Assembly: GCA_043738095.1 (NCBI GenBank)
Contig: JAYSZI010000062.1
Location: forward strand, 1 to 64,000
Length of the DNA stretch: 64,000 bases
Source of the DNA: Lysobacter_K sp043738095
GTDB lineage: Bacteria > Pseudomonadota > Gammaproteobacteria > Xanthomonadales > Xanthomonadaceae
Direction of reading: 5' to 3'
Position 1 is the first letter of the stretch. The number at the start of each line of letters is the position of its first letter. A model generated the notes under the pieces. That model searched no databases. It was given only the letters and a program-made list of their open reading frames with translations, and had not been told where the DNA came from. The translations under genes were made by a program, and so were the position numbers. Below, piece after piece: positions 1 through 7,995 of the stretch.

Positions 1-951
1 ATGATGGACAGTGACCCGCCGGACCATACCCGGCTGCGGTCGTTGGTGGGCAAGGTGTTCACGCCGCGCTCGATCGCCGCGCTGGAGCCAATGGTGACCC
101 GGCATGTCGACGAGGCGCTGGACCGCATCGCCGATGCCGGCTCGGTCAACCTGATCGATGCACTCGCGTTCCCGCTCCCGTTCGCGGTGATCTCGGCGAT
201 GCTCGGCATGCCGGATACCGATCACAAACAGGTGCTCGAGTTGACCGAAACGCTGGTTGTTGCGCTGGAACCGGTTGGCGATCCCGAGGTGATGAAGGCG
301 ATCGTCCGGGCCGAGATCGCGCTCTCCGGCATGATGCGTGACGTCATCGCGTGGAAGCGTAACAACCCGGGCGACGACCTGCTGACCGCGATGATCCAGG
401 CAGAGCAGGACGGCGACCTGCTCTCCGACGACGAGCTGGTGGCCCAGGTCCTGCTGCTCTACGTCGCCGGCCACCATACGACCGTCAACCTGATCGGCAA
501 CGGGGTCACCGCGCTGCTGCGCCACCCCGACCAGCATGCGCTGCTGCGGTCGAACCCGGACCTCATCGGCAACGCGGTCGAGGAGATGCTCCGCTACGAC
601 AGTCCCATCCACCAGACCCGCCGGATCACGCTCGCCCCGTACCAGATCGGGGGCCATGAGATCCCGGCCGGCGCCATGATGATCGCCTGCCTCGGCTCGG
701 CCAACCGGGACGAGCGGGCCTTTGGCCCGGACGCCGACGTGCTGAGGCTCGACCGCGAACAGGCCCGCCAGCACGTGTCGTTCGGCGCCGGCGCGCACCA
801 CTGCCTCGGCTCAGCGCTCGGCCGTCTGGAGGGTCGGGTGGCGATCAGCAGGCTGGTCAGCAGGTTCCCCAAGCTGGAGTTGTCTGGTCCGGTGCGCTGG
901 AATGGCCGGATCAACCTGCGCGGCGCGACGGAGATCCCGGTCAGCGTGTAG
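1..951 (+). CDS. Cytochrome P450, 5'-truncated by window edge
   Basis: Heme-thiolate monooxygenase of the soluble bacterial class, probably acting on a small hydrophobic substrate or secondary metabolite. The visible 316 residues begin at the DPPDHTRLR motif, which normally lies about 80-90 residues into a roughly 400-residue P450, so the true start lies upstream of the window and the ATG at base 1 is internal. The I-helix reads AGHHTT (residues 156-161), the K-helix ExxR is E195-R198, and the heme loop FGAGAHHCLG supplies the Cys ligand C268. The I-helix is odd: the acid usually before the conserved Thr (AGxET/AGxDT) is His. The overall look is CYP107-like, as in actinobacteria, but I cannot name a subfamily. 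No redox partner gene is in view. Family certain; substrate unknown. Confidence 0.93.
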   Translation: MMDSDPPDHTRLRSLVGKVFTPRSIAALEPMVTRHVDEALDRIADAGSVNLIDALAFPLPFAVISAMLGMPDTDHKQVLELTETLVVALEPVGDPEVMKAIVRAEIALSGMMRDVIAWKRNNPGDDLLTAMIQAEQDGDLLSDDELVAQVLLLYVAGHHTTVNLIGNGVTALLRHPDQHALLRSNPDLIGNAVEEMLRYDSPIHQTRRITLAPYQIGGHEIPAGAMMIACLGSANRDERAFGPDADVLRLDREQARQHVSFGAGAHHCLGSALGRLEGRVAISRLVSRFPKLELSGPVRWNGRINLRGATEIPVSV

Positions 952-1391
952 GCACGTGCCCGACTGGTCGCAAGGGGCGAAGACCTCGTCGACGTCGGGC
1001 AACTCCCGCATTCGCCGGGTCCGCATCATCCCACGCCCCCGACCTCGCGCCGGACAGAACCCTCTGGTTCGGCGTCGTAGGCGCACGTCAAAAAAGATAG
1101 GGAATCGCCACCTGGTGGCTGCCGAGTTAAGGGCCGTCGCGGCCGCGGATCGGGTAGCGCACGAGGCCGAGCGCCTTCAGGGCAAGGCAGAGATCGAGAT
1201 CTCGGAAGTCTTTGCGTCAAGCGGATCGACGAGCGCAGGCGCGCTTCCTGCAGGCCGCGACACGGGACAACACCCGTATCCTGTTGCACGCCGGAAAACT
1301 TCAACTGCGACGGAAGGTTAGCTGCCTTTTGGCTTTTTTTATTTTACTTACGCGAATCCCTGCCGACCCCTCAGCACGCCTGCCCGATGGA
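952..1391. other. Gene-free gap between P450 and glutaminase
   Basis: 440 bp between the convergent ends of the P450 and the glutaminase. The overlapping short reading frames here have no recognisable motif and look like random high-GC frames. At about 1313-1347 a weak GCC-TTTT-GGC hairpin is followed on the plus strand by a run of seven T. It could be a poor terminator for the P450 transcript, but the stem is only three pairs. Confidence 0.4.
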
Positions 1392-2309
1392 TCAGAAGAT
1401 TGATAGCGCGGTCATGTTGCTGAAGCGTGCCAACGCCGCAGTGCCGGCCGATGAGTTGCCCTTTGCATTCAGTGAAGGCGACCAAACCGCCACGGCGAGC
1501 TGGTGGGGCACGATCGCAACGATGCCGCCGCCGACCCCGCTCTTGGCCGGCAACCCGACGTGGCACGCAAAATCGCCAGCTGCGTCGTAGGTGCCGCAGC
1601 TCAACATTAGTGCGTTGACACATCTAGTTTGTTCGCGTGTCAGAACCGTTTCGTCCGTCCCAGGGCAGACGCCGCCATTGGCGAGATACAGAAAGCTCCG
1701 TGCCAGGTCTGTACAGCTCATCGCGAGCGAGCATTGGTAGAAATAGAAATCCAGGACGCGCGCAACCGGGTTGTATAGATTGCCGAAGCTCCGCATAAAG
1801 TGGGCAAGCGCAGAATTGCGATCACCGTGCTCGCGCTCGGATCGCGCGACTTCCGCGTCGTCGTGCAGCATGGGATTGCCCGCGCGGCGGCGCACAAAGT
1901 CAAGCAACTGTGCGCGCGGATGCATCAGCATGGACAACACTACGTCGGCCACGACGTGCGCGCCGGCATTGATGAATGGATTGCGGGGGATACCGTTCTC
2001 GAGTTCGAGCTGCACCAGCGAATTGAACGCGTTGCCCGATGGCTCTCGTCCCACGCGTTTCCACAAGAGCTCCTCGCTGGTTCTCATTGCAAGAGTCAGC
2101 GTGTACACCTTGGAGAGACTTTGAATCGAGAACGCTTCATTGGCGTCGCCCGCGCTAAAAATTTGACCATCGAGCGTGGCCACGGCCATCCCGAGTTTTT
2201 CCCGCGGCACCCCGGCAAGCCGTGGGATGTAGTCGGCGACCTTTCCAGCTGCGCACAGTGGTTTCACCTCGTCGAGGATTTCTTGCAGGATCGAGCGGTA
2301 ATCGAGCAT
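1392..2309 (-). CDS. glsA: Glutaminase (serine-dependent beta-lactamase fold)
   Basis: Hydrolyses L-glutamine to glutamate and ammonia in the cytoplasm. The 305-residue length is normal for the GlsA/YbaS/YbgJ family. The nucleophile motif is S64-L-S-K67 within FSIQSLSKVYTL, and the family segments SGNAFNS, NPFINAGA and KSGVGGGIVA are present in order, so the protein looks intact. It starts with ATG at 2309. It stands alone: the P450 converges on it, and the protease gene upstream is separated by 430 bp that contain a strong terminator, so it probably has its own promoter. A role in nitrogen or acid metabolism is inferred from the family only. Confidence 0.95.
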   Translation of the reverse strand: MLDYRSILQEILDEVKPLCAAGKVADYIPRLAGVPREKLGMAVATLDGQIFSAGDANEAFSIQSLSKVYTLTLAMRTSEELLWKRVGREPSGNAFNSLVQLELENGIPRNPFINAGAHVVADVVLSMLMHPRAQLLDFVRRRAGNPMLHDDAEVARSEREHGDRNSALAHFMRSFGNLYNPVARVLDFYFYQCSLAMSCTDLARSFLYLANGGVCPGTDETVLTREQTRCVNALMLSCGTYDAAGDFACHVGLPAKSGVGGGIVAIVPHQLAVAVWSPSLNAKGNSSAGTAALARFSNMTALSIF

Positions 2310-2739
2310 GGACGCGGGCTCCTTTGCAATCGGACGTAGCTGTGCGACCAGAGAACTTAGCCTGAACGTAGGGGATGGCCGAATTGGCTACCTGGAGAGG
2401 AGTTGCGGTGTTGCGTTCGGGTTGCGACCCGTAACTCACCGCACGAACCTGATGCCCAACCAAGCGTGCCACCAGCAAAAAAACCCCAGCTCGAGCCGGG
2501 GGAATAGGGGGAGCTACGCTCTGCTCTTCGTCAGAAGCGCTGGCTAGATTACGAAACGCCGGCAGGGATCCCGAACTTACTCAGATATCGCACGGCCGGT
2601 AGCATGCCGGGCCCCGGATTCGAAACAAGACACCACGCGTGAGAGTGGCGAGAAACCCTTTCACCGCAAGTAGGCCGTCCATGGCCTGCAGAACCTTTGA
2701 AGGTTCCAGATCAACTGGCAACAAGACAGCGAAGAACCA
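2310..2739. other. Intergenic region downstream of the M4 protease
   Basis: About 430 bp without a gene. It holds a strong minus-strand terminator (2477-2501) and, just after the protease stop codon, two hairpin-forming inverted repeats without T-tracts: AGGCC-GTCCAT-GGCCT near 2672-2687 and GAACCTT-TG-AAGGTTC at 2691-2706. The latter may protect or process the 3' end of the protease mRNA. Promoter elements for glsA should lie between the terminator and 2310, but I cannot single out a -35/-10 pair. Confidence 0.4.
2477..2501 (-). terminator. Intrinsic terminator, minus strand
   Basis: Read on the minus strand, CCCCGGCTCGAGCTGGGG folds into a 7-bp stem (one G-T pair) with a TCGA loop and is followed directly by seven T. 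It would stop transcripts arriving from the M4 protease gene, 239 bp after its stop codon, and isolate glsA downstream. Confidence 0.75.
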
Positions 2740-5211
2740 TCAGAACGTGACGCTCCAGCTGTCGATCTTGCCGGTGTCGTTGGTGGCGTTGTCGTTGACG
2801 CGCAGCTTCCAGGTGCCGTTCAACGCCTCGGTCGACAGGTTCAGCGTCACCGTCTTGTTGATGTTGTCAGCGCTGGAGCCGGTGCGGTTGTGGATGTTGT
2901 AGAGCGAACCGTCCGGGGCGACCAGATCGACCTTCAAGTCGCCTTGATAGGTGTGCACGATCGCCACCGTTACCGACGCAGTGCTCGGTGCGTTGCCGCT
3001 GCGGCCTGACACCGTGATCGGACTGTCGACTGTGGCGTTGTCGCTGATCGTGTAGTCCGCGGTGTTGGTGTAGGTCTGCGAGCCGCCACCGCCAGTGGTG
3101 TAGCTGCCGGTGAGGCTCAGGCCCGAGAACGCGCTGTAGCCCTTCACCAGCACGTGGTACGTGCCCGCTTGCGCGGTGGCAATGTTGCAGGTCTCGGCAT
3201 TGGTGCTGCCTTCGGACTTACAGTCATTGCTGGTGGTGCTCGGCGCACTGCCAAACTTCACGTACAGATCGGCGTCGCCGGTACCGCCGGAGGTGACGAA
3301 CTTCAGGCCGCTCGCACCGCTCGGTACTGCCAGGGTGTAACGCAGTTCCGCCCCCGCTGCACCCGACTGCCCGGTCTTGGCTACACCATTGGTCAGGACG
3401 CTCTCGCCGCCACCGCCGCCGACCGTGACCGATGCGGTCTTGGTGTTGGTGGCGCCGCCGTTGTCGGTGACCGTCAGCTTGACGCTGTAGGTTCCCGCCG
3501 CGGAGTAGGTCTTGCTCGGGTTGGTTGCGGTAGAAGTGGTGCTGTCGCCAAAGTCCCAGCTACGCGAAGCGATGGAGCCATCGCTGTCGGTGGAGCTGTC
3601 GGTGAAGCTCACCGTCAGGCCGCTGACGCTGGAAGTGAAGTTCGCAACCGGTGCTGCGTTGCCGCCACCTGGGCAATCCGCGCCCACCGCCAAGAACGCC
3701 GCGGCGACGTCCGCCACGCTGTACCCGAGGTCGGTCGCGCCCGTTTCCACGCCGCATACGCCCTGGTGGAACCCGGTGCTTGCCGTCCAGTAATCGCGGT
3801 TAGCGCGGGCAAACACCAGGAATGCCTTCTTGGTGTCCCACCCGGTCTTCTTGGCGAGCGTGTAAAACGCCTTGTTGTAGACGCCGGACGAGTGGTGCAC
3901 GTCCATGCCGCTGGTGTAGTTGCTGACATGACCGATAGATCTGCCGTCGCGGGTGGGGTCGTCCATGTAACGCATCGCACCGCTACCCTTCTTGATGTCG
4001 GCGCCCATCATGAAGTCGTTGCTGCCGCGCATGAAGAACTCGGACGCTTCGCCAGCGATGTCGGAATAGGCCTCGTTAATGCCGCCGGACTGGTTGGAAT
4101 AGGTCAGGTTGGACTGCTGCGAGGTGTACCCGTGCGAAACCTCGTGGCCAACCACGTCGAGGCTGACCAGCGGGTGATAGTTGCTGGCGCCATCGCCGAA
4201 CTGCATCTCGCTTCCGGTCCAATAGGCGTTTTCATGATTGGTGCCGTAGTGCACGCCCATCTTCAGCTGGAAGCTCAGCACCGGAGCGCTCAGCCAGTCG
4301 GCATACATGTTGTAAACGACGTTGCCAAAGAAGTGCGCATCATTGATCGGCGAGTAGGCGCCGTTGATGGCCTTGAACGTGTTGCGTGAGCAGGTGAACG
4401 TGAACGTCGATTTGCCGCTGCTGCTGGTCGCGCCGGCGAGATTGATCGACTTGACGTTGGGGGTTTCCATGCCGCAGGTGGTGCCGCTTTGCGTGACCTG
4501 CAGCTTGCCGTAGTCGGTGCCGTACTCGTATTGCCCGATCCGTTCGTTGCCGCCCGGGCCAGTGGCTTCGGCGCTGTTGAGGCCATCCCACTGCTTGAGG
4601 ACGCGCCCGTTGTTGGCGTCGATGATCAGGTGCGGCCGCGTCGGCGCGCCGCCGCCTGGCACGTCGGCGTAATAGTCCACAAAGTAGGCCAAAAACGCCC
4701 GGTTGCTGTCGTCGACGTAGATCACCAGCTCCGACTTCTCGTTGCGCACTAGTGCGCGGCCACCGAGGGTGGCGCGCTTTGCGATGGCTAGCGCCTGTGC
4801 GCTGTTCAACTTCACTGCTACCGACGGCAACTCACTATCCAGCCCGCCCACCATCTGGCCAAACAAAGCGCGTACGTTGCCGTTCGCATCTTCGCTGACG
4901 ATGACGTGCTCCCCGAATACGGGAATGCCGCGGAAGGTCTGCTGATAGCGCATGTTGCGCACGCCGTTAGGCAGCGTATTGCGCTTCTGCAAAAGCAGAT
5001 TCGAGTCCGAACTTAATCCGAGCATCTGCGCATGCCGGGCATGCTCGTAAGCACCGACACCGGACTGCGCTGTTGCGGTTTTTGCACGCACGTTCACGTC
5101 GGCGGGATCCAGCCTATGGAGATCGACTCGGCTGGCTGCGGTTGCCACACCAGAGGCCGAAAGCATGAAGGTGATGCCTATCAAGATGTGTCTGTATAAA
5201 ATTCGATTCAC
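2740..5211 (-). CDS. Secreted M4 (thermolysin-family) metalloprotease with PKD, PPC and P domains
   Basis: Zinc endopeptidase, probably exported by the Sec pathway and then type II secretion. Its 823 residues are, in order: a signal peptide (1-25, ending near VATAA); an FTP/PepSY-type inhibitory propeptide (about 50-200); an M4 catalytic domain with H356-E-V-S-H360, third zinc ligand E380 in GGINEAYSD and the later DVHHSSGVYN segment with the catalytic His; a PKD domain (about 530-610, WDFGD); a bacterial pre-peptidase C-terminal (PPC) domain (about 615-715); and a P/Homo-B-like domain at the end (finishing SWSVTF). It starts at GTG 5211 with AAGGA upstream. The last 215 residues are nearly identical to the neighbouring S8 protease at DNA level. 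Likely role: degradation of external protein for nutrition. Confidence 0.95.
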   Translation of the reverse strand: MNRILYRHILIGITFMLSASGVATAASRVDLHRLDPADVNVRAKTATAQSGVGAYEHARHAQMLGLSSDSNLLLQKRNTLPNGVRNMRYQQTFRGIPVFGEHVIVSEDANGNVRALFGQMVGGLDSELPSVAVKLNSAQALAIAKRATLGGRALVRNEKSELVIYVDDSNRAFLAYFVDYYADVPGGGAPTRPHLIIDANNGRVLKQWDGLNSAEATGPGGNERIGQYEYGTDYGKLQVTQSGTTCGMETPNVKSINLAGATSSSGKSTFTFTCSRNTFKAINGAYSPINDAHFFGNVVYNMYADWLSAPVLSFQLKMGVHYGTNHENAYWTGSEMQFGDGASNYHPLVSLDVVGHEVSHGYTSQQSNLTYSNQSGGINEAYSDIAGEASEFFMRGSNDFMMGADIKKGSGAMRYMDDPTRDGRSIGHVSNYTSGMDVHHSSGVYNKAFYTLAKKTGWDTKKAFLVFARANRDYWTASTGFHQGVCGVETGATDLGYSVADVAAAFLAVGADCPGGGNAAPVANFTSSVSGLTVSFTDSSTDSDGSIASRSWDFGDSTTSTATNPSKTYSAAGTYSVKLTVTDNGGATNTKTASVTVGGGGGESVLTNGVAKTGQSGAAGAELRYTLAVPSGASGLKFVTSGGTGDADLYVKFGSAPSTTSNDCKSEGSTNAETCNIATAQAGTYHVLVKGYSAFSGLSLTGSYTTGGGGSQTYTNTADYTISDNATVDSPITVSGRSGNAPSTASVTVAIVHTYQGDLKVDLVAPDGSLYNIHNRTGSSADNINKTVTLNLSTEALNGTWKLRVNDNATNDTGKIDSWSVTF
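2742..3390. repeat. Copy 1 of the near-identical PPC + P-domain coding segment
   Basis: This 3' end of the M4 gene aligns over about 650 bp with 5391-6039 in the S8 gene, with long stretches identical base for base, for example the 60-odd bases around 2849-2926. The identity covers third codon positions, so selection on the protein alone does not explain it. Confidence 0.85.
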
Positions 5212-5333
5212 TGTAGGTCCTTCAACAGAATTGTGTAATTACGGATTCGCGGCTGCGATCGGGGCTATTGCGTGGTCGATTTGATGCTCGGCGCGCCTAG
5301 AAGAAGGCGCATGTGTACGACATCTGCCCGCGC

Positions 5334-5368
5334 CAAAAGAAATGGTCCCGGCGATTCCGCCGGGACCA
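5334..5368 (-). terminator. Intrinsic terminator of the S8 protease gene
   Basis: An 11-bp perfect stem (5343-5353 with 5358-5368; arms TGGTCCCGGCG and CGCCGGGACCA), loop ATTC, followed on the minus strand by TTTCTTTT. It sits 20 bp after the S8 protease stop codon and separates that transcript from the M4 gene, so the two proteases are probably transcribed separately. Confidence 0.88.
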
Positions 5369-5388
5369 CGTCGCTTCTGGACGAGACG

Positions 5389-7479
5389 TTAGAACGTGAC
5401 GCTCCAGCTATCGATCTTGCCGGTGTCGTTGGCGGCGTTATCGTTGACGCGCAGCTTCCAGGTGCCGTTCAACGCCTCGGTCGACAAGTTCAGCGTCACC
5501 GTCTTGTTGATGTTGTCAGCGCTGGAGCCGGTGCGGTTGTGGATGTTGTAGAGCGAACCGTCCGGGGCAACCAGGTCTACCTTCAGGTCGCCTTGGTAGG
5601 TGTGCACGATCGCCACCGTCACCGACGCAGTACTCGGTGCGTTGCCGGTGCGGCTGGCCACCGTGATCGGGCTGTCGACCGTGGCGTTGTCGCTGATCGC
5701 GTAGTCCGTGCCGTTGCTGTAGGTCTGAGCGCCACCACCACCGCCGGTGGTGTAGCTACCGGTGAGGCTCAACCCCGAGAACGCGCTGTAGCCCAGCACT
5801 AGCACGTGGTAGGTACCTGTTTGCGCCGTGGCAATGTTGCAGGTCTCGGCATTGGTGCTGCCTTCGGACTTGCAATCATTGCTGGTGGCGCTCGGCGCGC
5901 TGCCGAACTTCACGTACAAGTCGGCGTCACCGGTACCGCCGGAGGTGACGAACTTCAGGCCGCTGGCGCCACTCGGTACCGCCAGGGTGTAGCGCAATTC
6001 CGCACCCGTTGCGCCCGACAAGCCGGTGACAGCCGTGCCGTTGGTGAGCGTGCCCGTTGTCGGCGGAGGCGGCGGGGGTCCACCAACTGCTGCCTTGGCA
6101 TTGACGATGCCCGCCCCACAACCGCCGGAGCAGCTACCGGGCAGGGCGCGTGCGGTGTCCTTGAGGGTGGTTTCAATCTGCGCCGGCGTCCTTGGCGAGC
6201 TGCCCGCAGCCGCCTGCATCAACGCCACCACACCCGCCACGTGGGGTGAAGCCATCGATGTACCGTTCATGGTGGAATAGCTTTCCGACCCCTGTGCTTG
6301 GGTACCAGTGTTGATGGTCGACCAGATGCCGGAGCCCGGCGCCGAGACGTCGATGCCAGCGCCATAGTTGGAGAAGCTCGATCGCGCACCCTGGCGGTCG
6401 GTCGATGCTACGGCGATCACGTTGTTGCAGTTGGCTGGGTTGAAGCCTGAGACGTCGGCGTTGCTGTTTCCGGCGGCGATCACCACCGTGGTGCCGCGCT
6501 GGACCGCACCATTAATAGCGGTCTGGTAGGTGCTCGAACAGCTGCCCCCGCCGCCAAGGCTCAAGTTGATGACTTCGGCCGCGTTGTTGTTGGCGGGCAC
6601 GCCGCTGACGCTGCCACCCGACGCCCAGATGATCGCGTCGGCGATGTCCGAGGTCCAACCGCCGCACCTGCCGAGCACGCGTACCGGCATCACTTTGGCC
6701 CCATACGCGACGCCGGCCACACCTTTGCTGTTGTTGGTGACCGCGCCGACGGTGCCGGCCACGTGGGTGCCGTGCCAGCTGGAGTTGCGCGACGGCGGCG
6801 CTGGTGATGGACCGCAAGCGGAATTGGTGTGCCAGTCGCCCGGATCGTTCGGGTTCGAATCGCGTCCGTCACCATCCTGTGCCGTATCGATATCGGCGAT
6901 GAAGTCGTAACCGGCGACGATATTGCCGTCCAGATCGCTGTGCGGGGTGATGCCCGTATCGATCACGGCAACCACCACACCGCTACCGGTGGTGACATCC
7001 CAGGCCTCGTTGGCCTTGATGCCACCGGTGGCCTCGTAGTAGTGCCACTGATCGGTGTATTTGGTGTCGTTCGGCGTTGCCACCGGGTACATGCGCTGAT
7101 CGATCTCGACGTACTCGACGTTGGGATCGGCCGCCAGCTGACGCATCAGCGATTCGGCTTCCGCGCGGTCCAGCTTGCGCCCGACCTTTACCACGTCCGC
7201 GCCCACGGCTAAGCGACGCAGGGATTGCAGCGACACGGCCTTGCCATCGACCGTCGGCAGCGCTCGGGCGGCGGCATCGAGTGACTGCCTCAGCGAAGCA
7301 GCGCTGGCGCGGGCCTCGGTGCCAGCGCGATATTTGACAATGAAGCGATCATGGACCGGTGCGGACTGCAGGCCACTTAAGTCCAGGCGTCCAGCCGCAG
7401 CCGCTGATGGCGCGGCTAGAACCAGGGCCGTGGCGGCGGCAAGCACGGAGATACGTAGCGAAGAAGAATAGAGATTCAC
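5389..7479 (-). CDS. Secreted S8 (subtilisin-family) serine protease with PPC and P domains
   Basis: Extracellular serine endopeptidase of 696 residues. It shows a signal peptide (1-30, small-residue-rich end SAAAAG), an I9-like propeptide (about 40-130) and a peptidase S8 domain with the full triad: D174 in VIDTGI, H236 in HGTHVAGT and S408 in GTSMASPHVAG. A PPPPPP linker near residue 470 leads to a PPC domain and a P/Homo-B-like domain. Start is GTG 7479 with GAGGG upstream. In related enzymes the C-terminal domains help secretion or folding and are often removed on maturation. The tail is nearly identical to that of the downstream M4 protease. The regulator at 7996 is transcribed divergently and is the natural candidate controller. 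Confidence 0.95.
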   Translation of the reverse strand: MNLYSSSLRISVLAAATALVLAAPSAAAAGRLDLSGLQSAPVHDRFIVKYRAGTEARASAASLRQSLDAAARALPTVDGKAVSLQSLRRLAVGADVVKVGRKLDRAEAESLMRQLAADPNVEYVEIDQRMYPVATPNDTKYTDQWHYYEATGGIKANEAWDVTTGSGVVVAVIDTGITPHSDLDGNIVAGYDFIADIDTAQDGDGRDSNPNDPGDWHTNSACGPSPAPPSRNSSWHGTHVAGTVGAVTNNSKGVAGVAYGAKVMPVRVLGRCGGWTSDIADAIIWASGGSVSGVPANNNAAEVINLSLGGGGSCSSTYQTAINGAVQRGTTVVIAAGNSNADVSGFNPANCNNVIAVASTDRQGARSSFSNYGAGIDVSAPGSGIWSTINTGTQAQGSESYSTMNGTSMASPHVAGVVALMQAAAGSSPRTPAQIETTLKDTARALPGSCSGGCGAGIVNAKAAVGGPPPPPPTTGTLTNGTAVTGLSGATGAELRYTLAVPSGASGLKFVTSGGTGDADLYVKFGSAPSATSNDCKSEGSTNAETCNIATAQTGTYHVLVLGYSAFSGLSLTGSYTTGGGGGAQTYSNGTDYAISDNATVDSPITVASRTGNAPSTASVTVAIVHTYQGDLKVDLVAPDGSLYNIHNRTGSSADNINKTVTLNLSTEALNGTWKLRVNDNAANDTGKIDSWSVTF
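5391..6039. repeat. Copy 2 of the near-identical PPC + P-domain coding segment
   Basis: Partner of the segment at 2742-3390. Both are in the same orientation about 2.65 kb apart and keep near identity including silent positions; similarity fades at the linker upstream of each PPC domain. Confidence 0.85.
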
Positions 7480-7995
7480 TGAGCATTACCCTCGTTGTAT
7501 GACGAACATGCCGCAGGCGTGCGGCCCCGGAAAACAATTCGTTGCCCCCGACGCATGGATCGCATGCGCCGCGCAGTTCCTTTCAGATCGGGCCTGTCCC
7601 CTGTTCACCTGCCTGAGCTTCCGGTAAAGGATTCGGAAGGCAGACCGCCGCACCCCTAAGTCATAGGCTTGGCGCGCCTCCGATATAGATGACAAAACGG
7701 TGGCAAAGCTTCTTCGCTGGGCTCAATTTTTTCTCAATTGCCCGCAAAGACGCGGTGCGAACCGCTGTGATACGCAGTAACGACAAAGCAGCCGTTGTTG
7801 CGTGACGTTGTCCCCTCTCATTGCGGCGGCTTGCTAGCGAAATGCGCATACGGCTGCGTACGTAATAGCCCCATTCTTTATGGTGCTAACCAAGCCTTTC
7901 GCGGACCGATGCACTCACCGCATTTCAGTGCGAAGATCGGGCCATGCGCAGTCCCGGTGCATGACTGGCCGATAGCGCTCCTGCCTCAAAGGGGC
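7480..7995. other. Divergent promoter region between S8 protease and regulator
   Basis: About 515 bp with no convincing gene. A reading frame continues upstream of the regulator start used here, to a TTG near 7795, but the extension has no domain character. The stretch around 7680-7760 is visibly more AT-rich than its surroundings and contains the CTCAATT direct repeat, so the promoters are probably there. Confidence 0.5.
7722..7739. promoter_or_regulatory. PhoB/OmpR-type direct repeat CTCAATT-N4-CTCAATT
   Basis: Two identical heptamers, 7722-7728 and 7733-7739, separated by TTTT, give an 11-bp period. That is the architecture bound by winged-helix regulators of the OmpR/PhoB class, and the divergent gene at 7996 encodes one. 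The repeat is 243 bp from the S8 protease start and 257 bp from the regulator start. Function is inferred from pattern and position. Confidence 0.5.

Noticed and set aside
902..1321. 139-residue plus-strand frame after the P450
   Set aside because: Arginine-rich composition typical of a high-GC chance frame, overlapping the P450 end; no family resemblance.
2600..2660. TTCGAATCC on the minus strand, reminiscent of a tRNA T-loop
   Set aside because: The flanking bases cannot form the T-stem, and no acceptor, D or anticodon arm with proper spacing is present.
3154..4389. 411-residue frame opposite the M4 protease gene
   Set aside because: Antisense shadow of a real protease with intact catalytic motifs.
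7795..7995. 67-codon N-terminal extension of the ToxR-like regulator from a TTG
   Set aside because: The extension lacks domain character; the ATG at 7996 has a ribosome-binding-like AAAGGGG and fits the start of the winged-helix domain.
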